A program made the translations under genes and the position numbers. Below are positions 20,139 through 29,355 of a DNA stretch of 64,000 bases, piece by piece (positions within the stretch are counted from its first letter, which is position 1; every line of letters starts with the position of its first letter). Source of the DNA: Marinobacterium rhizophilum DSM 18822 (GTDB lineage: Bacteria; Pseudomonadota; Gammaproteobacteria; Pseudomonadales; Balneatricaceae); the NCBI RefSeq assembly GCF_000378045.1, contig NZ_KB899098.1, positions 101,995 to 165,994 of the forward strand, read 5' to 3'. The notes under the pieces are model-generated. The model saw only the letters and a list, made by a program, of their open reading frames with translations. It was not told the DNA's origin and did not search any database.

Positions 20139-20558
20139 TTAACGTGACTGCTGCGGCAGGGATTCAGTGGACTGCAGCTCGCGGTGCAGCAGCGCCATCA
20201 GCTCGGCCTCCGGTCGGCCGATACCACAGCTTTTCACCAGATCATCGACGTTACCGCCCATCTCCATCAGCCGGGCGGCCTGGTTGTAGGCCAGCACACC
20301 AGGGTCGCGGTTTTCCAGTTCCTGCTGCTTTTCGACCGTGATGTTGAGCCTGCGCTCAGCATCCATCAGGCGGCGCCCCATACCGATGGAGCCACTGGTC
20401 ATGGAACGAATTTCGCCGCGCAGCACATTAACCAGCGCCTTTTGCTGGCGCTCGTAATAGCGCATGCGCCGGTACAGCAGAGTTCCTGCGCCCGCCCCTG
20501 CCAGGAACAAGAGTGCAAAACCCAGCCAGAGTATTGTTATTTGAGTCACCCGAACCAT
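20139..20558 (-). CDS. DUF2802 domain protein
   Basis: A 139-residue protein with an N-terminal membrane helix (residues about 8-30, ILWLGFALLFLAGAGAGTLLY), a short coiled region (about 32-80, rich in Arg, Glu and Gln) and a C-terminal DUF2802 motif (AYNQAARLMEMGGNVDDLVKSCGIGRPEAELMALLH). Members of this family sit at the end of the polar flagellar cluster in Pseudomonas, after motCD, parA and cheW. Its place after motD fits, though parA and cheW are absent here. The function is unknown. The C-terminal helix-turn pattern suggests a regulatory or scaffolding domain. Confidence 0.8.
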   Translation of the reverse strand: MVRVTQITILWLGFALLFLAGAGAGTLLYRRMRYYERQQKALVNVLRGEIRSMTSGSIGMGRRLMDAERRLNITVEKQQELENRDPGVLAYNQAARLMEMGGNVDDLVKSCGIGRPEAELMALLHRELQSTESLPQQSR

Positions 20559-20630
20559 CCAGTATTCCTGCCAGCGTTCAAGGATACTCGATCCTCTCGT
20601 GCGCGGACAACGACGTTACACCACTCCTGT

Positions 20631-20801
20631 TCTAGTAGCCTGTCGGGCTTGGCCGGTCGTAGCGAGGGAAAGTCCGTTTTGAGGCAGTTTTGGAGCTCTT
20701 TTGAGGCGAATAGTGGTTCTATTTAACACAAAAGAGTACCTAAAATGGCCAAAATCGGATTTTCCACAGTAGATCAGTGTTAAGTCCGACAGACTGCTAG
20801 A
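20631..20801. mobile_element. MITE-like element with 20-bp terminal inverted repeats
   Basis: A 171-base segment bounded by TCTAGTAGCCTGTCGGGCTT and the inverted TCTAGCAGTCTGTCGGACTT (17 of 20 identical). The interior is non-coding and AT-rich compared with its neighbours. A diverged relative lies at 53850-54003 in the opposite orientation, sharing the GTAGCGAG block, a TCTATTTAAC core and the GCCAAAATC block. The right end comes within five bases of the motD stop. I see no clear target-site duplication. Confidence 0.7.
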
Positions 20802-20805
20802 GCCC

Positions 20806-21717
20806 TCAGGGCTGCTCACCCGGCTGTTGCCGGGCACGACGGAACAGAACACCGCCGTTATCGGTTTCCAGCTGTTCGATGGCCGGTAGCGGCGGCGCCT
20901 CTTCGGGCTCCAACAGCTCGCTGACCGTATCGTTGCTAATCTGCTGACTGCCGAAGGATGACACCACCCGACGCACCCGCTTGTCACGGGAGACCACAAT
21001 CAACACACGCCGATTCATGCTGCGCCCTTCCTGCGTGCGATTGCTGTAAGCCGGCTGGTACTCGCCATAGCCGACCGCCGCCATCCGTTGCGGGCTGACA
21101 CCGTTGAGCGCAAGAATTCGCACAACCGCCGCGGCCCGGGCCGCAGACAGCTCCCAGTTGGACGGGTACAGGTCGGTCTCGATTGGCCGGTCGTCCGTAA
21201 AGCCTTCGACATGTATCGGGTTTTCGAGTCCGCGCAGCAGTTCGGCAACCTGCCCCAGCAACGCATCGGCTTCTATTTCGGGCAAGGCATCGGCGCTGCC
21301 AAACAGGTTCGATGCGCGCAGTTCGATCGATAGCCAGAGGTCATTGCCATCGATCGTCATGCTACCGGCCTCGATCTGGGGCGAAAAGCGGCGCTTTAAC
21401 TGCGCCTGCAGACTGCGCATCTGTTCGGTGATCTTTTCATCGGCCGGATCAATTTCGATGGCGGGCGCATCCGGACGTGGCGAACGGCCAATGGCCAAAT
21501 CTGTGCCCGCCGCCTGGGCGGCAGAACCTGCCGGCTTGCCGGTACCCTCGAACACGCCGGACAGGGCCTCGGAAATGGAGCGGTATTTTTCCTCGTTCAC
21601 CGAGGATATGGCGTACATGACGATAAAGAACGCCAGCAGCAGCGTGATGAAGTCGGCATAGGACAGCACCCAGCGATCCTGGCGCGTATCATCAAGCGGT
21701 GGGTGCCGACGCGCCAT
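20806..21717 (-). CDS. motD: flagellar stator protein MotD
   Basis: A 303-residue MotB-family stator subunit. The start at 21717 gives MARRHPPLDDTRQDRWVLSYADFITLLLAFFIVMYAISSV, with the proton-carrying Asp22 in YADF. A plug/linker region follows, then an OmpA-like peptidoglycan-binding domain (residues about 140-260; HVEGFTDDRPIETDLYPSNWELSAARAAAVVRIL). A C-terminal tail of about 45 polar residues comes last. It is paired with motC eight bases upstream, as in Pseudomonas, where MotCD is the torque source needed on surfaces. Confidence 0.94.
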   Translation of the reverse strand: MARRHPPLDDTRQDRWVLSYADFITLLLAFFIVMYAISSVNEEKYRSISEALSGVFEGTGKPAGSAAQAAGTDLAIGRSPRPDAPAIEIDPADEKITEQMRSLQAQLKRRFSPQIEAGSMTIDGNDLWLSIELRASNLFGSADALPEIEADALLGQVAELLRGLENPIHVEGFTDDRPIETDLYPSNWELSAARAAAVVRILALNGVSPQRMAAVGYGEYQPAYSNRTQEGRSMNRRVLIVVSRDKRVRRVVSSFGSQQISNDTVSELLEPEEAPPLPAIEQLETDNGGVLFRRARQQPGEQP

Positions 21718-21725
21718 AGTGCCTC

Positions 21726-22466
21726 CTACCCCAGGTAACCTTGCATGCGCTGGCGGATGAGCTGCGGACTCTGCCCTTCGGAAATCGACAGCAGACCTTC
21801 CAGCATCATTTCCTGATACCGATAGCGCGCCAGCACCAGGCTCTTGATCTTGTTGGCCAGGGGAATCAGCAACAGGTTGGCCAGGGCCACGCCATAGATG
21901 GTGGCGACAAAGGCGGTGGCAATACCCGCGCCCAGGCCATGCGGGTCTGCCAGATTGCTCATGACCTGGATCAGGCCTATAACCGCCCCCAGAATCCCGA
22001 GTGTCGGTGCATAGCCGCCCATGCTCTCGATCACGCGGGCGCCCTGCAAGTCCCTCTGCTCCTGTGACACCAGCTGTATTTCCAGCATGCCGCGAATGAC
22101 GCTGGTATCCTTGCCATCCACCAGCAGCTGCAGGGCGCCACGCACAACCGGATCCTGCTCGAGCTCGATCTCGGCCTCCAGCCCCAGCAGGCCGAGCTTG
22201 CGGGTACGCTGGCACCACTGGACGACGCGTTCGATGCCGGCCTCAAAGTCAAATGTGGGCCCGCGCACCAGCCAGCGCATCAGCCAGAGCGCGCGGCGAA
22301 ATTCATTACTGGGGGTCTGGATGGCTGCCGCCGCCAGCGTCCCGCCCACAACGATGACCAGCGCCGGTCCGTTCAGCAGCTGCCGAATCTGCCCACCGTC
22401 CAGATAATGGCCGCCCGCAATGGCGGCCACCGCGAGCAATAATCCTGCAACACTAAGGCGATCCAT
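21726..22466 (-). CDS. motC: flagellar stator protein MotC
   Basis: A 246-residue MotA-family stator subunit with four membrane helices (about 6-22, 28-48, 143-168, 177-200). The ATG at 22466 gives MDRLSVAGLLLAVAAIAGGHYLDGGQIRQLLNGPALVIVVGG, matching Pseudomonas MotC; an alternative 24 bases upstream adds eight residues. The cytoplasmic loop and the pore motif PTLGILGAVIGLIQVM are conserved. It follows fliA by 118 bp. In Pseudomonas cheYZAB separate these two genes, but none are present here. Confidence 0.93.
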   Translation of the reverse strand: MDRLSVAGLLLAVAAIAGGHYLDGGQIRQLLNGPALVIVVGGTLAAAAIQTPSNEFRRALWLMRWLVRGPTFDFEAGIERVVQWCQRTRKLGLLGLEAEIELEQDPVVRGALQLLVDGKDTSVIRGMLEIQLVSQEQRDLQGARVIESMGGYAPTLGILGAVIGLIQVMSNLADPHGLGAGIATAFVATIYGVALANLLLIPLANKIKSLVLARYRYQEMMLEGLLSISEGQSPQLIRQRMQGYLG

Positions 22467-22584
22467 GCGACTGGACTCCATCTTGGACAATTGGGTCGCT
22501 GCTGCACCCTGTTATCATTATGTGCCTGCCGCTATGGCGTCAGGCGCGCTCAACATCATCTGCTTCAGGCCTTAGGCCCAGGTT

Positions 22585-23295
22585 CTAGCGCCAGTCCCGC
22601 AACCGGCCACGCAGGCGATGAGCCGCCTGACTGTGGATCTGGCTGACCCGGGACTCGCTGACGCCCAGCACCTCGCCAATTTCCTTAAGGTTGAGCTGCT
22701 CGTCATAGTACAGCGCCAGCACCAGCCGTTCACGCTCTGGCAGCCCTTCGATGGCCTTGGCCAGCGCCTGGTTAAAGACATTTTTTTCAACCAGCTGCCC
22801 CGGCTGCGGATCATCGGCCTCGAACTGCTCACCGGCACTGTCGTCGTCAGGTTTTTGCAGCTCTTCGAAACTGAACAGGCGGCTTTCCATCGAGTCCTGC
22901 AGCAGTGCGTGATACTCGCCAAGACTCAGCTCCATCTCGGCGGCCACTTCTGCATCGCTGACATCGCGCCCCAGGCGCGCCTCGAGCTGATGGATCGCAT
23001 CGGAAACACGCCGGCTGTTGCGGTGCACCGAGCGGGGTGTCCAGTCACCACGGCGGACTTCATCGATAATGGCGCCGCGAATACGAATACCGGCGTAGGT
23101 TTCGAAACTCGCGCCCTTGGAAGGATTGTATTTACGGGAGGCTTCAAGCAGGCCGATCATGCCGGATTGTATTAAATCGTCCAGCACGACACTCGCCGGA
23201 AGGCGAGCGAGCAAATGGTAGGCAATACGCTTAACCAGCGGCGCGTATTGCGTGATCAGATCCTGACTAGAGGTAAATTCCAGCTGGTTATACAT
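22585..23295 (-). CDS. fliA: sigma factor FliA (sigma-28)
   Basis: A 236-residue flagellar sigma factor that directs RNA polymerase to late flagellar genes. Region 2 (LVKRIAYHLLARLPASVVLDDLIQSGMIGLLEASRKY, then SFETYAGIRIRGAIIDEVRRGDW), region 3, and region 4 (LPERERLVLALYYDEQLNLKEIGEVLGVSESRVSQIHSQA) are complete. It lies 16 bp after fleN in an flhA-flhF-fleN-fliA run. Its expected target, the fliC promoter at 58569-58595, matches the sigma-28 consensus well. No flgM is in the window. Confidence 0.97.
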   Translation of the reverse strand: MYNQLEFTSSQDLITQYAPLVKRIAYHLLARLPASVVLDDLIQSGMIGLLEASRKYNPSKGASFETYAGIRIRGAIIDEVRRGDWTPRSVHRNSRRVSDAIHQLEARLGRDVSDAEVAAEMELSLGEYHALLQDSMESRLFSFEELQKPDDDSAGEQFEADDPQPGQLVEKNVFNQALAKAIEGLPERERLVLALYYDEQLNLKEIGEVLGVSESRVSQIHSQAAHRLRGRLRDWR

Positions 23296-23311
23296 GGAGC
23301 CTCTTTATTAA

Positions 23312-24118
23312 CTAGCGTCCCTGCACCAGGCGCTCGACAAAGAATTCCAGGTGCCCACGTGGCGTTGTCATCACCGGCCAGCCATCGACCCGGTTTGCCA
23401 GCTGGCGATAGGCAAGCGCCGCATTGCTGCTGGAAAATGCTTGTAAAACAGCTGTTTGTCGCTTAACCGCCTTGCGCACCGCCTCATCATAAGGGATTGA
23501 TCCGACGTATTGAAGCGTTACATCCAGGAATCGATCGGTCACCGTCAGCAGCTTGTTATACATGTTGCGCCCTTCGGACTCATTACGCACCATGTTGGCC
23601 AGCACTCGAAAGCGGGTAACCTTGTGGTCACGATTGAGCAGCTTGATCAGCGCATAGGCATCGGTGATCGAGGTGGGCTCGTCGCACACCACCATCAGGA
23701 CCTCCTGGGCTGCACGCAGGAAACTGACCACGGATTCGGAGATCCCCGCCGCGGTATCGATTACCAGTACGTCGATTTCGTCGGCAATATCGGTAAAGGC
23801 ATGAATCAGCTCGGCGTGCTCGTGAACGCCCAGCGCGGTCATGGACTGGGTGCCCGAGGACGCCGGCACGATACGGACATTTTCACCGGCCTGCAGCATC
23901 ACATCGGACAGCGCACAGTCGCCGGCCAGCACATCGGAAATGTTGTACTTGGGCCTGAGCCCCAACAACACGTCAACGTTGGCCAGCCCAAGATCCGCAT
24001 CCAGCAGCACCACGCGCCGGCCCATCTGCCCCAGCGCCAGCGACAGGTTCACCGAAACGTTGGTCTTGCCGACACCGCCCTTGCCGCCGGTGACAGCAAC
24101 TACTTTTACTGGGTGCAT
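23312..24118 (-). CDS. fleN: flagellar number regulator FleN/FlhG
   Basis: A 268-residue MinD/ParA-type ATPase that limits polar flagellar number by antagonising FleQ and balancing FlhF. The deviant Walker A KGGVGKT lies at residues about 13-19, with LDADLGLANVDVLLGL following, Walker B LVIDTAAGI, and a C-terminal amphipathic membrane-targeting helix. It begins 19 bp after flhF. The length is typical; the Pseudomonas protein is about 280 residues. Confidence 0.95.
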   Translation of the reverse strand: MHPVKVVAVTGGKGGVGKTNVSVNLSLALGQMGRRVVLLDADLGLANVDVLLGLRPKYNISDVLAGDCALSDVMLQAGENVRIVPASSGTQSMTALGVHEHAELIHAFTDIADEIDVLVIDTAAGISESVVSFLRAAQEVLMVVCDEPTSITDAYALIKLLNRDHKVTRFRVLANMVRNESEGRNMYNKLLTVTDRFLDVTLQYVGSIPYDEAVRKAVKRQTAVLQAFSSSNAALAYRQLANRVDGWPVMTTPRGHLEFFVERLVQGR

Positions 24119-24137
24119 AGTCTGCTTCTTCCCTGGG

Positions 24138-25751
24138 TCATCCTGCCCGACCTATAAAAGCCAGATCCGGACCTTCGCCCGACTGCTGTTCACGTTCCTG
24201 CGCTTTCTGCGCCGTCACAACCGCCCGGCTCACCAGGTCATGGCGCCGCGCCACACCGATATCATCGGGAATTTTCTGTCCATCGGTCACATAGGCGATG
24301 GGGAGCTGCTTCTCGATGGACAGCGTCAGGGCCTCGCCCAGGCTGCCGGACTCATCGAGTTTGCTCAGTACACAGCCATTAAGGCCTAGCGGCTGATAGG
24401 TATTGTAGGCGCTCTCGATCACCCGCCGCTGACTGGAGCAGGACAGCACCAACAGCTTTTTAAGACGCAGTGAAACGCCCTGCAACAGCTCGATCTGGGC
24501 CGCCGTATGGGGCTCGTCCGCACTCATCCCCGCGGTATCGATCAGCACCAGGCGCTTGCCCTTGAGCGATTGCAGTACTTCATCCAGCGAATGGTTTTCG
24601 TCCACCACCCGTACCGGCACATCCAGAATGCGGCCAAAAGTGCGCAGCTGTTCATGGGCGGCAATGCGATAGGTATCGGTCGTCACCAGCGCAAGGCTCG
24701 CGCTGCCGTACTTGAGCACATAACGGGCCGCAAGCTTGCCAATGGTGGTGGTCTTGCCCACACCGGTGGGGCCCACAAAAGCCACCATGCCACCGCGCTC
24801 GATAAATTCCTCGCCCACCACCGGAATTGCATCGGACAGGCGCGCCAGGCTGCTGCGCCAGGCCTTGTCGAGCTCGATGTCCTGTTCGATGCTCGAGACC
24901 AGGTGACGTACCACCCGGGCACCGATGCCGAGGCTGTCCAGCCTGCGACTGAGACGGGCCTGGGCAGGCACAGGCCGGGCCGCTGCCGGCTGTGGCTGTG
25001 GCTGTGGCTGTGGCTGTGGCTGTGGCTGTGTTTGGGCCTGGGCCTGCAACTGTTGCTGCAACAGTACTTTAAGCTGCTGGATTTCCGCCTCCATGCCGAG
25101 GATGCGCTGATGATCCTGCGAATTCTCGCCACCGGCGCGGGGCGCCTGCGCAACGTCAGGCCTGTGCTGTTCAGGTTGAGACTGCGGTTCGAGCGGCGCC
25201 GCAGCAGACTGGGGCCGCAGCTGGGATTCTGGCTGCACGGGCGCGGCCGATCTAAACGCAGGCTCAGGCCGGGACTGGACTGCAAAGGGATCTGCATCGA
25301 AGGAGGTGGCCTCAAAGGGCGGTGCAACGACCGCCGCCCGCGCCTTTTGCCGCTGCTTCAGCGACTCGAGAATGTTACGCAGATCCTCGTCATCATCCTG
25401 GCCGATCTGGCGATTGCGCATAACGCCCATATCCGGCTCACCTGCGACACCGCTCTGCTGCTGTGCCGAGGCAATACGCGCCTTGACCTTGCGCATTTCA
25501 TCTTCAAGCGCACCGCCCTGACGACCTGCGCTCGTCAGCGTCTGCACCTGATCGTCGCGGCGGCGGCGCTCCTGGCTCTGGCGCTTGAACTCGGCCTGAG
25601 CGGCTTCATATTCCTGTTCGTGGGCAGCAACCACTTCAACACCGCCCGCCACTCGGTGATTGGAGACAATGACCGCATCAGGCCCGATTTCTTCCCGGAC
25701 CCGTCGCATCGCCTGTCGCATGTCAGGGGCAAAAATGCGTTTTACTTTCAT
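24138..25751 (-). CDS. flhF: flagellar placement GTPase FlhF
   Basis: A 537-residue SRP-type GTPase that marks the pole for flagellar assembly. The N-terminal basic region (MKVKRIFAPDMRQAMRRVREEIGPDAVIVSNHRV) is followed by a long Gln/Pro/Ala-rich linker (about 60-270) holding a Gln-Pro tandem run. The NG GTPase domain has GPTGVGKTTTIGKLAARY near residue 325, TTDTYRIAAHEQL, and DTAGMSADE. It is about 100 residues longer than Pseudomonas FlhF, all in the linker. Confidence 0.95.
   Translation of the reverse strand: MKVKRIFAPDMRQAMRRVREEIGPDAVIVSNHRVAGGVEVVAAHEQEYEAAQAEFKRQSQERRRRDDQVQTLTSAGRQGGALEDEMRKVKARIASAQQQSGVAGEPDMGVMRNRQIGQDDDEDLRNILESLKQRQKARAAVVAPPFEATSFDADPFAVQSRPEPAFRSAAPVQPESQLRPQSAAAPLEPQSQPEQHRPDVAQAPRAGGENSQDHQRILGMEAEIQQLKVLLQQQLQAQAQTQPQPQPQPQPQPQPAAARPVPAQARLSRRLDSLGIGARVVRHLVSSIEQDIELDKAWRSSLARLSDAIPVVGEEFIERGGMVAFVGPTGVGKTTTIGKLAARYVLKYGSASLALVTTDTYRIAAHEQLRTFGRILDVPVRVVDENHSLDEVLQSLKGKRLVLIDTAGMSADEPHTAAQIELLQGVSLRLKKLLVLSCSSQRRVIESAYNTYQPLGLNGCVLSKLDESGSLGEALTLSIEKQLPIAYVTDGQKIPDDIGVARRHDLVSRAVVTAQKAQEREQQSGEGPDLAFIGRAG
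24991..25030 (-). repeat. TGTGGC hexamer tract inside flhF
   Basis: About 6.7 copies of TGTGGC encode the Gln-Pro run on the minus strand. As a hexamer it can change length without breaking the frame, so the FlhF linker could vary between strains. Confidence 0.9.
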
Positions 25752-25851
25752 AGTCGTCCTCTGAAGTTAAGCGCTACAGGACCCGCCTTGCATTGCACTC
25801 TACTGCCATATCGGCCGCTACCCGCAAAGGCTGACCGCCCATTTACCACCA

Positions 25852-27978
25852 TTAGGCGCCCTGCCCGCCCACGGTCGCCACGATGGTGACTTTCTTGTTT
25901 TCCGGTATCTCCTGGTAGGAGAGCACGTGAATCCGGTGGTTGCCATAGCGTACGAACTTCGCCATCAGTGGCCGTACCGGCGCCGCCACCAGCAATACCG
26001 AGGGTTTGCCCGCCATTTCCTGGTTCTGGGCCGTCGAGGCCAGGGACTGCTGCAAACGCTCGGCCATGCCGGGTTCCAGCACCAGACCCTCACCCCCGTT
26101 CTGATTCTGCACCGAGTTCAGCAACATCTGCTCAAGCTTGGGATCGAGCGTAATCACCGGCAGCTCATCGGCATAACCGTTGATTTCCTGCACAATCAGG
26201 CGCGACAGCGATACCCGTACCGCGGCGGTCAGCGCCATCGGATCCTGGCTGCGCCCAATCGCCTCGGCCAGGGCCTCGGCGATACTGCGAAAGTCCTTCA
26301 GCGGAACCTGTTCCATCAGCAGGTTCTGCAACACCTTCAGCAGCCCACTGATCGACAGCTTGGCCGGAACCAGTTCATCCACCAGCTTGGGCGAGTGCTT
26401 GCCCAGCATGTCCAGCAACTGCTGCACCTCTTCATGCCCCAGCAACTCATGCGCATGATTTTGCAGCAGCTGGTTCAGGTGCGTGGCCACGACCGTACTG
26501 GCATCGACCACCGTATACCCCAGCGACTGGGCCTGCTCCTTTTGTCCGGTTTCAATCCAGACAGCTTCCAGCCCAAATGCAGGATCCGTCACCGCAATCC
26601 CCTTAAGGGTGCCGAACACCTGACCGGGATTAATCGCCAGCTCACGGTCCGGGTACACCTCGGCCTCGCCGACGATGACTCCCATCAGCAGAATCCGGTA
26701 ACCGCCCGGCACCAGATCGAGGTTATCGCGGATATGCACCGAGGGCACCAGGAAACCCAGCTCCTGCGACAGCTTGCGCCGAATCCCCTTGATACGCCCA
26801 AGCAGTTGCCCACCCTGCAGCTTGTCGACCATGGGTATCAGGCGGTATCCGACCTCCAGGCCGATCATGTCCACCGGCATGACATCATCCCAGTCCAGCT
26901 CCTTCTGATCGTCCACCGTGACTGCCGCCTGGCTACGCGCCAGTTCCTGCTTGTCGGATTGTGCCTGCTGCGCCACCCTGGCCTGGTTACGCAGAATAAG
27001 CCAGGCAATACCCCCCGCCGCGGCAGCAAGTGTCAAAAAAGCGACATGTGGCATACCCGGTACAATGCCAATCACGCCCAGCAGACAGGCCGCGACAATC
27101 AGCGCCCTGGGTGCAGAGAACATCTGCTGCAGAATCTGGTTGCCCATATCCTGGGACGAATTCTGTCGCGTCACCGTGATCGCCGCGGCGGTGGACAACA
27201 GCAAGGACGGAATCTGCGCGACCAGACCGTCACCAATGGTCAGCATCGAGTAGTACTGAATGGCCAGGTCAAAGCTCAGGCCATGCTGCAGCATACCGAT
27301 GGACAGGCCACCCACCAGGTTAATCACCAGGATCAGAATGCCGGCGACGGCATCGCCACGAACAAATTTGGAGGCACCATCCATGGAACCGTAGAAGTCG
27401 GCTTCCTGGGTCACTTCCAGCCGGCGCTGTTTGGCCTCTTCCTGCGTAATCAGGCCTGAGTTCAGGTCCGCATCCACCGCCATTTGCTTGCCTGGCATGG
27501 CGTCAAGCGTAAAGCGAGCACTCACTTCGGAGATGCGCCCGGCCCCCTTGGTCACCACCACAAAGTTGATGATGACCAGAATCAGAAACACCACGATGCC
27601 GACCACATAGTTGCCGCCAATCACCACCTGGCCAAAGGCCTCGATGACCTTGCCGGCCGCGTCTCCGCCCTCGTGACCATACAGCAGCACCACACGGGTA
27701 GAGGCCACGTTCAGTGCCAGTCGCAACAGTGTCGCCACCAGCAAGATGGTTGGAAATACGGTAAATTCCAGCGGCCGCAGCGCGTAGACACACACCAGCA
27801 GCACAACCAGCGACAGTGCGATATTGAACGTGAAGAATACGTCCAGCAGGAACGGCGGGACCGGCAGCGTAACCATGCCGATAACCACCAGCAGCAGCAG
27901 CGGTACGCCGAGGTTTCCCTGACCGAGACTGCGCATGCCGTTGCTAAAAAACGTTCGTTCCAATCGACTACCTGTCAA
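25852..27978 (-). CDS. flhA: flagellar export gate protein FlhA
   Basis: A 708-residue export-gate component that forms a nonameric ring coupling proton flow to secretion. Eight N-terminal membrane helices lie in residues about 20-330. The FHIPEP-type loop near residues 150-220 includes RISEVSARFTLDAMPGKQMAVDADL. The cytoplasmic domain (about 360-708) binds chaperone-substrate complexes. The start ATG lies about 107 bases downstream of a good sigma-54 promoter (28085-28100). It is followed by flhF after 100 bp. Confidence 0.97.
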   Translation of the reverse strand: MTGSRLERTFFSNGMRSLGQGNLGVPLLLLVVIGMVTLPVPPFLLDVFFTFNIALSLVVLLVCVYALRPLEFTVFPTILLVATLLRLALNVASTRVVLLYGHEGGDAAGKVIEAFGQVVIGGNYVVGIVVFLILVIINFVVVTKGAGRISEVSARFTLDAMPGKQMAVDADLNSGLITQEEAKQRRLEVTQEADFYGSMDGASKFVRGDAVAGILILVINLVGGLSIGMLQHGLSFDLAIQYYSMLTIGDGLVAQIPSLLLSTAAAITVTRQNSSQDMGNQILQQMFSAPRALIVAACLLGVIGIVPGMPHVAFLTLAAAAGGIAWLILRNQARVAQQAQSDKQELARSQAAVTVDDQKELDWDDVMPVDMIGLEVGYRLIPMVDKLQGGQLLGRIKGIRRKLSQELGFLVPSVHIRDNLDLVPGGYRILLMGVIVGEAEVYPDRELAINPGQVFGTLKGIAVTDPAFGLEAVWIETGQKEQAQSLGYTVVDASTVVATHLNQLLQNHAHELLGHEEVQQLLDMLGKHSPKLVDELVPAKLSISGLLKVLQNLLMEQVPLKDFRSIAEALAEAIGRSQDPMALTAAVRVSLSRLIVQEINGYADELPVITLDPKLEQMLLNSVQNQNGGEGLVLEPGMAERLQQSLASTAQNQEMAGKPSVLLVAAPVRPLMAKFVRYGNHRIHVLSYQEIPENKKVTIVATVGGQGA

Positions 27979-28084
27979 TATTCAGTCACACACCGCCGCT
28001 ACCCGGCCTAATGTCGCTGCATTCAGACTAAATGGAAATAAAACTCAAAATATTGACGCCTGTATTTCCAACCGCAATGGGTAA

Positions 28085-28100
28085 TGCAATAAGCTAGCCA
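28085..28100 (-). promoter_or_regulatory. sigma-54 promoter for flhA
   Basis: On the minus strand the sequence TGGCTAGCTTATTGCA has the GG and GC dinucleotides exactly ten bases apart and matches the TGGC-N7-TTGCA consensus. It lies 107 bases before the flhA ATG, in the 231-bp gap after flhB. FleQ dependence is inferred from the Pseudomonas flagellar hierarchy. Confidence 0.75.
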
Positions 28101-28209
28101 ATTAACTGACTCAGCGCGGATCAGGCTCGTAGCACAGGAAGATTTGCACGTGCTCGTGCAGGAGCGGAGTACTCAGGCAGGCTTTGCACTGCAACGGATT
28201 AGCCTGGGG

Positions 28210-29355
28210 CTAACCGTCAAAACGCAGATCATCCGGAATATCGAGATCGTCATCCCGCACCTGGATGGGTGCCGCAGATTCATGCTTGCGATAGCTGCGC
28301 AGCTGATACACGTAGGCGAGTACCTGGGCTACTGCCTTGAACAGGCCGGCGGGAATTTCCTGGTCCAGCTCCGCATGCTGGTACAGCGCCCGCGCCAGCG
28401 GCGGCGCCGCCAGCATGGGCACTTCATGCTCCACCGCCAGCTCGCGGATCTTGAGCGCGACAAAATCAACCCCCTTGGCCAGCACCACAGGCGCACGGCC
28501 GGACTCGGGGGCGTACTTCAGCGCCACCGCATAATGGGTCGGGTTGGTAATGACAACATCGGCGTCAGGTATCTTGCTCATCATCTGGCGTTGCGCAATC
28601 TCGCGCTGCAGCTGACGAATCCTGCCTTTCACCTCGGGCTTGCCCTCGGTGTTTTTCATCTCGTCCTTGACTTCCTGCAGCGTCATTTTCATTTTCTTGC
28701 TGTAGTCATACAGCTGAAAAGGCACGTCCAGCAGGGAGATCAGAATAAGGCTGGCACTGATCAGCAGGAAGGTCCAGATCACGATACTCACCGCCTCACT
28801 GATGGCCGGAACAATATCCTGCGCCCCCAGCCCCAGCAGCTGCGGCTGCATGAATTTGAGCACCAGAATCGCGATGGAGGCCACCAGCAGGAATTTGGCC
28901 AGCGCCTTGACCAGCTCCACCAGCGACTTGAGGGAAAACATGCGCTTGAGGCCAGAGAGCGGATTGATCCGGCTCCCCTTGGGCTGCACCGACTGGCCAC
29001 TAAAATTCCAGCCCCCCAGGGCGATGGGACCAAGGATGGCCGCCAGCAGCACCAGGGCAAAAAAGCCTGACAACGCCAGCAGTGCATCGAACATCGAGCG
29101 CGCCAGGTAGGCCACCATCATCGCCGAGTCAAACAGCGTCTCGCGCTGCAGTGAGAGATTGCCCCCCATCATGTCCCGCATGCGGCTGGCGACAAGATCG
29201 CCAAATATCAGCGCACTGGCCGCCGCTGCCAGCAGCAGCACGGTTGCGCCCAGTTCCTTGGAACGGGGCACATCCCCTTTCTCCCGCGCCTCACGGATGC
29301 GTTTGGGGGTGGGGTCTTCTGTTTTTTCCTGGCCGGTTTCTTCAGCCATGCTCAA
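28210..29355 (-). CDS. flhB: flagellar export switch protein FlhB
   Basis: A 381-residue export apparatus protein that switches substrate class from rod/hook to filament. Four membrane helices (about 30-210) precede a cytoplasmic domain with the autocleavage site in VVITNPTHYAVALKY (about residues 268-282). The N-terminus EETGQEKTEDPTPKRIREAREKG is typical. It overlaps fliR by four bases (ATGA) and ends the fliLMNOPQR-flhB run. A second, cleavage-less homologue of its C-domain lies at 19660-19932. Confidence 0.97.
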   Translation of the reverse strand: MSMAEETGQEKTEDPTPKRIREAREKGDVPRSKELGATVLLLAAAASALIFGDLVASRMRDMMGGNLSLQRETLFDSAMMVAYLARSMFDALLALSGFFALVLLAAILGPIALGGWNFSGQSVQPKGSRINPLSGLKRMFSLKSLVELVKALAKFLLVASIAILVLKFMQPQLLGLGAQDIVPAISEAVSIVIWTFLLISASLILISLLDVPFQLYDYSKKMKMTLQEVKDEMKNTEGKPEVKGRIRQLQREIAQRQMMSKIPDADVVITNPTHYAVALKYAPESGRAPVVLAKGVDFVALKIRELAVEHEVPMLAAPPLARALYQHAELDQEIPAGLFKAVAQVLAYVYQLRSYRKHESAAPIQVRDDDLDIPDDLRFDG

